From Cryomorpha sp963741985 (GTDB lineage: Bacteria; Bacteroidota; Bacteroidia; Flavobacteriales_D; Cryomorphaceae): 64,000 nt of DNA. The number at the start of each line of letters is the position of its first letter. Position 1 is the first letter of the stretch. Below are positions 1-8,000 of the stretch, one piece after another. The stretch covers positions 310,001 to 374,000 of the forward strand of contig CAVUKD010000003.1 of the NCBI GenBank assembly GCA_963741985.1, read 5' to 3'. The notes under the pieces are model-generated. The model was not told the DNA's origin. It saw only the letters and a list, made by a program, of their open reading frames with translations, and made no database searches. The position numbers were made by a program, and so were the translations under genes.

Positions 1-2
1 TG

Positions 3-731
3 CAACCTTTAAGTCCGCATTGGAAAGATCATCGCAGTTTCATTACCAATATAGCCGAAGATACCAAAGTACCGAATCACATGCCTTTCTCTACTGACCC
101 AAATTCTGAATTTTACGCGGCAGCAATGGTGGTAAACAATCAAGTGGTAAACCTCAATGGGGCTGAAGAAATCACCATAGCCGAGTATTGGGCCGACGAC
201 CCGTTTAATACCTGTACTCCCACCGGACATACGTTTAATATTATCAAACAACTCCTTTCCGAATCAGGAGCCACACTCGAAAAAACGGCTGTGGCCTTGG
301 GAATGATGGGCGTTGCTGAAAACGATGCCTTCATTTCCTGCTGGAAATCCAAGTATGACGATATGCTTATCCGTCCTGTGAGTTACATTCAACAATATAT
401 CAATCCGGATTTCACTACTGTAATCGGGACACCTCCCTTCCCTGCATATATATCCGGGCATTCTGCCGAAATAGGTGCAGGAATTAAAGTGATGATCGAC
501 CTTTTTGCGGATGCCGACGGCAATTACACATTTACCGATCTAAGCCAACAGCAATACGGATTTACGCCGCGCGGCTTCGACAATTTTTACACCATGGCCG
601 AAGAGTGTGCTTCTTCACGTTTTTACGGAGGTATTCATTATATAATGGATAATGAGGTTGGGCTCGATCTCGGAATGGCAGTGGGAGACGAAGTGGTAAA
701 TAATCTAAATTGGCCACAAAATATCGAATAA
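3..731 (+). CDS. Vanadium-dependent haloperoxidase / PAP2-family protein (5' end outside window)
   Basis: The reading frame is open from the first bases of the window, so the N-terminus lies upstream. The visible part carries the three blocks of the vanadate/phosphate-binding PAP2 fold: a Lys and Arg-Pro in WKSKYDDMLIRP, the PAYISGHSAEIGAG block, and SRFYGGIHYIMD with the Arg and catalytic-type His. This order and spacing match the vanadium-dependent haloperoxidase family, which is common as secreted proteins or lipoproteins in Bacteroidota. Whether this member halogenates or acts as an acid phosphatase cannot be told. A small lipoprotein gene follows with no gap, so the two are probably co-transcribed. 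Confidence 0.85.
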   Translation, partial: QPLSPHWKDHRSFITNIAEDTKVPNHMPFSTDPNSEFYAAAMVVNNQVVNLNGAEEITIAEYWADDPFNTCTPTGHTFNIIKQLLSESGATLEKTAVALGMMGVAENDAFISCWKSKYDDMLIRPVSYIQQYINPDFTTVIGTPPFPAYISGHSAEIGAGIKVMIDLFADADGNYTFTDLSQQQYGFTPRGFDNFYTMAEECASSRFYGGIHYIMDNEVGLDLGMAVGDEVVNNLNWPQNIE

Positions 732-1130
732 GTGAGAAGTTCAAAGAATCTATTGCTCATCGGGTTCATGGCCGTTGTCGCTTCGTGTAGCAATCCCGCT
801 ATTGAGAAAAATCAGAAATGGCCAATCGATTTCGACGCCATTATTAACCTAAACTGCCGGGCCATACAATTGCGCAAAGCACGGTTTGCTGTGGCCGATT
901 CCATCCGTCTGAAGATGGACTCGGTGCAGGCAACCATGGATAGCTCTGCATTTGTAGATTATCAGATGCGATTTGAAAGCCGCAAAGAAGCACTCTTAAA
1001 TGAAAGCAATATTCTCGCGGATACTATCCGGCTGCGAATGAAACGTGTAATGACCGAATTGACTCCTGATCAAAAGCGTGCATTCAATGATAGCATTCAG
1101 GCCGTACTCCACCGCAAAGGCTGTGAATAA
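732..1130 (+). CDS. Small helical lipoprotein, unknown function
   Basis: Begins with GTG directly after the stop codon of the haloperoxidase-family gene. The 132-residue product starts with a lipoprotein signal ending in VVASC (Cys about residue 19), so it should be lipidated and held in the cell envelope. The rest is charged and predicted helical, with repeated (S)IRLKMDSVQ / TIRLRMKRVM style segments, and no domain I recognise. Spacing of zero bases suggests translational coupling to the upstream enzyme and perhaps an accessory role, which is inference only. Confidence 0.7.
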   Translation: MRSSKNLLLIGFMAVVASCSNPAIEKNQKWPIDFDAIINLNCRAIQLRKARFAVADSIRLKMDSVQATMDSSAFVDYQMRFESRKEALLNESNILADTIRLRMKRVMTELTPDQKRAFNDSIQAVLHRKGCE

Positions 1131-1304
1131 ATGATGATTTTTGGTTCTTGGTTTTTCGTTTTTTGCAATTTGATTTCAGACTGCCCATCGTCATGATCCT
1201 AGTGAAAACGCTGCGTTTAACCCGTCTAAAAAAAAGAAAACAAATAGCCTAATAGAAGAAAAGGAAACACAGATTACATAGAAGTAGCGCCGAGGCTACC
1301 TTGC

Positions 1305-1844
1305 TCAATCCACTCTATCAATACTGAAAATATTGAAATTTCTCATCTTCTTTTCAAAGGCCATTCCATTTCGGATTGCCACTTTTTCGGAACTTATATT
1401 ATCTACATGTATCACTGAGATAAGCGTTTCCGCAAAATTGTTTTCAAACGCGTAGCTTTTGCATTTGGCGGCAGCCTCACTAGCGTATCCGTTTTTCCAA
1501 AACTCCGGAAGGATGGAATATCCGATCTCAAGTCTCTGCGTATCGTCGATGGTTTGCACCAAAATACCGCATTGGCCAACGAGCCCTTTCGACTCTTTTT
1601 CGATCAGCACATTCATCCCACCTAAGTCATTTTGATATCGGTGGAATTGTTTGTCAAACCATGCTTGGCACAATTCCGTTTCCGACAAAGAAGGATCTAA
1701 TTCGAGGAATCGGGCACTATTTTCCGCTCTGAATAAAGGAATCCATGCGTCGAAGTCGTTTGGTGTCAATAGTCGGAATGTAAGTCTTTCGGTTTCTTGG
1801 TTGGCGAGGAGGTATTTCAGGGGGTCTAGTACTTTAGATTTCAC
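1305..1844 (-). CDS. GNAT-family N-acetyltransferase (RimJ/RimL type)
   Basis: A 179-residue protein, the usual length for the RimJ/RimL-like branch of the GNAT fold. The N-terminal TERLTFRLLTPNDFDAW opening is typical of this group, and the acetyl-CoA-binding A motif is visible as WKNGYASEAA near residue 115. The EIGYSILPEFW strand before it also fits. These enzymes transfer acetyl from acetyl-CoA to an amino group of a protein or small molecule; the substrate cannot be named here. It stands alone, on the opposite strand to the preceding pair. Confidence 0.85.
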   Translation of the reverse strand: MKSKVLDPLKYLLANQETERLTFRLLTPNDFDAWIPLFRAENSARFLELDPSLSETELCQAWFDKQFHRYQNDLGGMNVLIEKESKGLVGQCGILVQTIDDTQRLEIGYSILPEFWKNGYASEAAAKCKSYAFENNFAETLISVIHVDNISSEKVAIRNGMAFEKKMRNFNIFSIDRVD

Positions 1845-1976
1845 GCAAAAAAGTTTTTAGCAAAGTCGAGAAGATACGTAAAGGACGGAAAGAAAAATAA
1901 AAGGTAAGAAGTTTAATTTTTCCCTAATTGAACTCCTTTCCGACCTTTGCGTAATCCCCTTAACCAGCGAAGCAAG

Positions 1977-2555
1977 TTAAGCCTCCACCTGCTCTCGCAT
2001 AGCTTTCAAAGCGCCCGTCCAAAGCCGTAGCTTCTTAAGCATACCTTCTGCCGATTTCTCCAATTTTTCATTCCCTTCAAAAACGCCTTCAGCATTCATC
2101 ATCTGCGTAAAGAATGGAATATTGACCGCTTGTGGCAAAGGCATCATTCCAAGCGTAGTCACCGGCCCTTTGATATCTTGTACCGATCGTATACCACCCG
2201 ATAATCCACCATAACTCACAAATGCCATGGGTTTTCCTTCCCATTCGGAAAAGAGATAGTCCAAGGCATTCTTAATCGAAGCCGGAAAACTAAAATTGTA
2301 TTCCGGAAGGACAACCACGAAGGCATCTGCACCATCAATAGTTTTGCTCCATTTCTTTGTGTGTTCGTGGCTGTAATTTTTAAGCCTTGGATGATCTATC
2401 TCGTCCATCATCGGAAGATTGATCTCCATTAGGTCGAGTACTTCAACTTCAAAATCAGGATGTTGTTCTGCGATATTCCGAAACCATTTGGCTACAGCCG
2501 GTCCTTTGCGTCCCGGACGGGTACTGGCAACGATGAGTTTTAGTTGGTATTTCAT
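1977..2555 (-). CDS. NADPH-dependent FMN reductase family protein
   Basis: A 192-residue flavodoxin-like reductase. The N-terminal strand and phosphate-binding loop read IVASTRPGRKGPAVAKWF, and the flavin-binding segment is LPEYNFSFPASIKNALDYL followed by GKPMAFVSYGG. This is the PF03358 arrangement found in azoreductase, quinone and chromate reductase relatives, which use NAD(P)H and FMN in the cytoplasm. The physiological acceptor is unknown. A near-consensus -7 box (TACCTTTA on the minus strand, 2587-2594) lies about 32 bases upstream of the start. Confidence 0.88.
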   Translation of the reverse strand: MKYQLKLIVASTRPGRKGPAVAKWFRNIAEQHPDFEVEVLDLMEINLPMMDEIDHPRLKNYSHEHTKKWSKTIDGADAFVVVLPEYNFSFPASIKNALDYLFSEWEGKPMAFVSYGGLSGGIRSVQDIKGPVTTLGMMPLPQAVNIPFFTQMMNAEGVFEGNEKLEKSAEGMLKKLRLWTGALKAMREQVEA

Positions 2556-2808
2556 AGAGAGTACTTTTTTAGTTCAATATTTCCCGTAAAGGTACGATGA
2601 ATGCGGAGAGCTGAAATTGATGTATGGTAAGAAAGGCGGGATATAGAGGACGGGGATCAGGACATTGGCACGCCGGAGACATCAAAGGTTTTGCAAATTT
2701 TCGGGGTCTTATTGTTTGGGGATTGTATTGGCTTAGGATATAGTTTTGGGAATGTGATATCCCATTATGAAGATGAGAGTTCCCTTGAATGTGAGGAATT
2801 AATATCAT

Positions 2809-3477
2809 TTAAAATGCAATCTCCACAATTACCCCCACCGAGATGAGATTCTTCAATCGTTGCGTTTCTATATAGCTGCTGTACATATCTTGACTTTTGG
2901 AGGCTTCGATATCAAACAAGTCAGACTGTCCACTAAAATTCATACCGGCACTTAGCGCTTCTGAGATTTTAAATAAGAATCCCACTTCTATTTGAGCTCC
3001 ATAATTCCAACCTTCAAAAACATCTTCCTCAGATTTAAGCATAAACTGAAATTCATCTTTAGAAATATTTTGAATATAAAATCCCAAATTTGCTAGTATC
3101 TTCAATTTTTCTGCCACTGGCAAATTGATAGTTAGCAACAACGGAACTTTGTGCAAGGATCTTTCCTCGTAGAAAACCCCACTGGGGGGGTTAAATCCAT
3201 TCCCGCTTAATTTGTAATAACCAAAACCCGTAGCCAAACCGAAAATATCAGCTATCCGAATATTTAAGAGAAACTCAGCACCATTGCTATTTAAATTGTA
3301 GTTTGGATGAGATTTATTAAGAAATGTAACATAACCAATCCCTCCTGAAGCAATTATCCCCATTTTAGATTCACTTGTCTCTTGAACCATAGTCGGCGGA
3401 ACCTGAATCTCCTGACCCTTAATTGTCTTAAAAGCCATGCAAAACAGAAAAAGAACAAAGGTTATGATTGATTTCAT
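2809..3477 (-). CDS. Outer-membrane beta-barrel protein
   Basis: A 222-residue protein with an N-terminal signal peptide (about residues 1-21, cleavage after KTIKG). The rest is alternating strands with aromatic ends, such as IIASGGIGYVTFLN and IFGLATGFGYYKLSG, and a terminal ISVGVIVEIAF strand ending in Phe as outer-membrane barrels do. This matches the general OMP beta-barrel (PorT-like) families of Bacteroidota. No ligand or partner is evident and it has no close neighbours on its strand. Two genome-dispersed repeat fragments flank it. Confidence 0.75.
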   Translation of the reverse strand: MKSIITFVLFLFCMAFKTIKGQEIQVPPTMVQETSESKMGIIASGGIGYVTFLNKSHPNYNLNSNGAEFLLNIRIADIFGLATGFGYYKLSGNGFNPPSGVFYEERSLHKVPLLLTINLPVAEKLKILANLGFYIQNISKDEFQFMLKSEEDVFEGWNYGAQIEVGFLFKISEALSAGMNFSGQSDLFDIEASKSQDMYSSYIETQRLKNLISVGVIVEIAF

Positions 3478-3531
3478 CTCACTTGATTTTACTCCAATAT
3501 ATATAAAATGGTAATAATTCTTTGAACCGGC

Positions 3532-3605
3532 CGAGACCTTAAAGGTTTACTCGCTACGCTGCGTGAGATCCTTTCGCTAGGATTGGAAACCTTTGCGGTC
3601 TTCTC
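3532..3605. repeat. Imperfect inverted repeat of the AAACCTTTGCGGTC type
   Basis: GACCTTAAAGGTTT at 3535-3548 pairs with AAACCTTTGCGGTC at 3587-3600 (12 of 14 positions complementary). A similar half unit (AAAGGTTTTGCAAA, then GGGGTC) is seen near 2685. Such AAACCT..GGTC palindromes look like dispersed intergenic repeats rather than a terminator, since no T-run follows. Confidence 0.6.
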
Positions 3606-3681
3606 GTTTGGAAGGTTTAACAGGTTGCGCAGAAGGTTGTAGGAAACAAAACATCCCTTGTGTCTTCGACATACATCATTC

Positions 3682-4488
3682 CTACGGCATATCCGGATAC
3701 CAATTCAATTGCACCACTTCAATATCCGGATCTCCCTGATTGACCAATTCCTTAAATTTGGCTACATCGCTCAATCCATCCTTCCCGCGATAGTGATAAG
3801 GATAAACTTTCTTTGGCTTGAAAGCCAACACCGCATCGGCAGCATCTTCTACAGGCATCGTGTAAGGCAGATTCATACACACAAAGGCGATGTCGATATC
3901 TTTCAAATTGCGCATTTCGGGTATGCCTTCGGTGTCACCAGAAATATAAACCCGCTCGCCGGCTTTCTCAAGCACGTAACCATTGCCACGTCCCTTGGTA
4001 TGAAACTCTTTGGCCTCTTCACGAAGATTGTACATCGGAATGGCGTTGATGTACAAACCATTCATATCAAAGTGGTCACCATTGTTGAGAATTTTTGCAG
4101 TTTCCTGCAAATCTTTGGGCAGCTTTTCGGCTACAGCCTGTGGTACAATAAGCAACGGATTATCTCCTCTTACCGCTTCAAGAGTTTCAGAATTTAAATG
4201 GTCTTCGTGGATATCTGTCACAAGAATAATATCCGGTTGAGCTTGCCCCTCAAAGGCTTCTGCCCCTCCTATTGGATCCACATAGATCACCGTATTATCC
4301 CATTGAAGCACCATCGTGGCGTGAGAAATGGGAGTGATTTTCACATCTTCAGCGGTGTTTTCCTGTCGTTGGTCTACGACGGCTTCGATAATAGAATCAT
4401 TGCCGGTGTCAGCATCGGCAGTCTCTGGAGCATTGTTGCAAGCTGCGCATAATATAAGAGATAAGGAGAGTAAGGATAGGTTTTTCAT
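3682..4488 (-). CDS. Metallo-beta-lactamase-fold hydrolase lipoprotein
   Basis: The start is placed at 4488 because MKNLSLLSLSLILCAAC gives a clean lipoprotein signal (Cys17), whereas the frame upstream is unstructured. The 268-residue product carries a UlaG-like MBL fold: ISHATMVLQW and VIYVDPIGG strands, the metal motif TDIHEDHLN, ISGDTEG, and YPYHYRG near the C-terminus. The first metal motif has His-Glu-Asp-His rather than HxHxDH, as in several UlaG-type relatives. It probably hydrolyses a small metabolite in the periplasm, but the substrate is unknown. Proteins of this kind occur widely in Bacteroidota. Confidence 0.85.
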   Translation of the reverse strand: MKNLSLLSLSLILCAACNNAPETADADTGNDSIIEAVVDQRQENTAEDVKITPISHATMVLQWDNTVIYVDPIGGAEAFEGQAQPDIILVTDIHEDHLNSETLEAVRGDNPLLIVPQAVAEKLPKDLQETAKILNNGDHFDMNGLYINAIPMYNLREEAKEFHTKGRGNGYVLEKAGERVYISGDTEGIPEMRNLKDIDIAFVCMNLPYTMPVEDAADAVLAFKPKKVYPYHYRGKDGLSDVAKFKELVNQGDPDIEVVQLNWYPDMP

Positions 4489-5066
4489 AGGGATTTCTAT
4501 TTTTCTAAAGGTATCTAGTATTAAAACATACAACCAATTCAGTTTGGATTTTGTTTGAAATATTCAGTTTGGATTTGGATTTTCGTTTAACCTCAAGTTT
4601 CACAGAGACTTGACGCGGATAACACTGAGAGATGTGCTTATGAGGGTAAACATATTCTATTCATAAAGAAGTCGTGAGCTCCGAAAAACCGGAATCCCTC
4701 TCATACTATAGAAATTCATTAAAACCACGAATCAACTCTGCGTTAAAATCTTTGCAGACGTGGTGTGCAAACCTTGGCAGGCGAAGCGAGTCACCAAAAT
4801 TTCACAAAGACACACCACCTGTCTTCTCCCTCCCGTTATCTATTCAAGCTTCGCTCTTAGCGACCTTTGCTAAAAACTTCTCAGCCTTAATTTTCTTCAT
4901 CTTTGCCGACTTTGCGTGAACCCCTCGACGAGCGAAGCGTATCCCGAGCCCGCGGCTTTCTGCTCAATACCACCCTTAAAAAAAATATAATTCGCAGAAT
5001 ACCTGCATATTGTTTGGATGCTTGTATTTTCGTGAATTCCAAGATTAGTGAACTACTAAAAGCTAA
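4489..5066. other. Intergenic region with dispersed repeat fragments and a possible promoter
   Basis: No convincing gene is present. The stretch 4590-4640 (CAAGTTTCACAGAGACTTG) and 4753-4925 (CTTTGCTAAAAACTTC, CTTTGCGTGAACCCC, GCGAAGCGAGTC) carries fragments of a repeat type also seen near 1945, 30790, 35080, 38945 and 47490. A TATTTTCG box at 5025-5032 resembles the Bacteroidota -7 consensus TAnnTTTG and lies about 35 bases before the alpha-2-macroglobulin start. Confidence 0.5.
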
Positions 5067-8000
5067 ATGAACATGCCTAAGCTCTTCAGACTTCGATTCC
5101 CAGCTCTGCTCCTTCTTATTCCACTATTCTTTGCATGCAGTAATCCTGATCAGAAAATCGAAACCAACCCTGCTTTTGGCGAATACATTTTTGCATATAC
5201 CTCCGGCATCATTTCTGTAAATGACCCCATACGCATAAAGCTGGCGCAACCCTATTCGGGAAAATTCAGCACCGACGAATCCCTCCCCACCAACCTTCTC
5301 ACTTTCGAACCTGAAATAGACGGCGATATGATGTGGCAGAATAACTCGACCCTCAAATTCATCCCCAAGAAACCACTCAAGGGCGGGCAGAATTATCTAG
5401 CGAAGTTGCGGGTAAAGACGCTCATACCCAAAGTAAAAGACGGTATGGAGAATTTCAATTTTCAGTTTCAAACCATCGAGCAGGATATGAGCGTGTACGT
5501 AGATGGCCTTGAAACACCTAATACCGAAGATTTCTCACGCATGGTGCTCAGAGGCAAGATTCACACTGCCGATGATGGTGATCTTGAAACCATAAAAAAA
5601 GCAATTCAGGCCAGCCAAAATGAGAAAGAACTCCCGATGGAGATTGTTGGTGAGAATGAACACACCTTTGCATTTACCATACAAGATATTGTGCGTGGCG
5701 AAACGCGCAGCAAAGTGAAAATCTCTTGGGAACTGCCTACTTCCCAAGGAAAAGTTATGGGAGATAAGGAAACCGAAATTCCCTCGCTCAGCGATTTTGA
5801 AGTGACCAATGTGCAGGTTATACGCAGTCCCGAGCAGGTGGTAAAAGTTCACTTTTCCGATCCCATTTCCGATACAAATATCGAAGGAATCGCAACGGTG
5901 GAAGGTGTGAATGATCTCAAATTTCACGTAAGTGGAAATACACTGAGCATATATCCAGAAAAGAAGATTAATGGCCAGAAACTTCTTCGTATCGATGGTA
6001 CTATTACCAATATATCAGGACGCCAAATGAAAGAAGCCTACACCGAAACCATCTTATTTGAGGTAGCTAAACCCGAGGTGAAAATCCTCGGTAACAAGGC
6101 CGTTCTTCCCTCCCAAATCGATGGAGTTCTTTTCCCTTTTGAAGCTATTTCCCTCCACAGTGTAGATGTGTATATCACCAAGATATTCACCGACAATATC
6201 CTTCAATACTTACAGACCTCTAATTTTGGCGAAAGCTACGACATGGATCGTGTGGGGCGCAACATCTACCGCAAGCACCTCAACCTGCGCGAATCGAGCG
6301 GTGCCGATCTAAACAAGTGGAACCGTTATTACGTCGATCTTTCGGATGTGATAAAAGCCGATCCTGGTGCACTTTACGAGGTTGAAATCCGGTTCAAACA
6401 AAAAGATGCCCTCTACGATTGCGATGATAAGGCGGGCATTAATGACGACAATCTCACCCATAATTCGGGAGGTTGGACGAGCGATGGCACCTACTTTGTG
6501 GATGACTACTGGGACGATTACCAATACGATTGGGATGAACAGGAAAACCCCTGCAATGCCGCCTATTACTACCGGAGCCGAACGAGCGCATCAAAAGTAG
6601 TGATGGCTACCAATCTTGGCCTTACGGCAAAAATGGGTAGCGACAAGCAGCTCCTCATTGCGGTCAATAACCTCAAAACCACTCAGCCCGTATCGGCAGC
6701 TAATGTAAAAGTTTATGACTTTCAGCAGCAGCTTATCGCAGAATCGCATACTGACAACGATGGATTTGCCATAATCGAATGTATCCGTGAACCCTTTGCT
6801 GTGATGGCTTCTACCACTGACGGACGTACCTACCTCAAAGTAGGTCAGGGCAATGAACTCTCGCTGTCCAAATTCGACGTGGCCGGTTCTTATGTGCAGG
6901 AAGGTGTGAAAGGATATATCTACGGCGAGCGGGGCGTGTGGCGTCCGGGCGATTCACTCTACCTCAACTTTGTGCTCGAAGACCTCAATAAATCCCTTCC
7001 GGAAAACCACCCCGTAGAAATGGAATTGTACAATCCGCTCGGACAAATAGTGAAACGGATTGTCAAAACGATGAGTGTAAACGGCTTCTACGATTTACGC
7101 ACGGCAACCGATGTCGATGCACCGACGGGCGATTACCGGATGACGGTCTCCGTTGGAAATCGCCAGTTTTCTAAAAACCTGAAGATCGAAACCGTAAAAC
7201 CCAACCGCCTCAAGATCGGATTTGAATTTGACAAGCCCGAACCGGGTGCTGCAAAACTCAGTGGAAAACTCACCGCCGCATGGCTCACGGGCGCCACAGC
7301 TTCCGGTCTCAAAGCATCTGTAGACATGACGCTTCAGCCCACTAATACCACCTTCAAAGGGTACGAGTCCTATCATTTCGACAACAATATCCGTGAAGGA
7401 TTCCAGTCGGAAGAAACACGTGTCTTTGAAAACAAGCTCAACGCAGATGGTTTTGCCAACCTCAATATAGACATGTCTGACAAAACCAAGGATGCGCCGG
7501 GTATACTCAAGGCTTCGTTTAGCACAAAAGTGTATGAGCCGGGCGGCAACTTTAGCGTAGACTACAACAGCGTGGACTTCGCGCCTTACAAGAGTTTTGT
7601 AGGAATCCGACTGCCCGAAAGCAAGATGTGGGGCAATGCTCTCGAAGTGGATAAAACCCAGCACATCGATCTTGTAGCACTCGATAGCGACGGGAATCTC
7701 ACCAATGAAAAGGAACTCAAGATAAAAGTCTACCGCATCGATAATTATTGGTGGTACGACCGTTACAACGGCACGAAGTACAATTATCTGAACAGTACCC
7801 ATTACCAGGAGGAGAAGAATGAAACCGTACCCTTGAAAAATGGAAAAGGGATCTACGACATCACCATTCCCAAAGGGCAATGGGGTCGATACCTCATCCA
7901 TGTGGAAGACCCGGTGAGCGGGCATTCATCAGCGCTGTTTGTCTATTTCGATTGGCCGTATTGGATGCGTGCCAACAAATCGGACAGCGAAGCATCAACC

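Noticed and set aside
2569..2808. Minus-strand 79-codon open frame between the FMN reductase and the barrel protein
   Set aside because: Composition is unlike a protein (His, Pro and Gln runs without structure), it overlaps repeat-like DNA, and no family or leader supports it.
4674..4919. Plus-strand 81-codon open frame upstream of the alpha-2-macroglobulin gene
   Set aside because: It runs through dispersed repeat fragments and has a GTG start with no protein-like features beyond chance.
7095..7925. Long minus-strand frame inside the alpha-2-macroglobulin gene
   Set aside because: It is antisense to strongly conserved coding sequence with a thioester protein on the plus strand; no leader or family.
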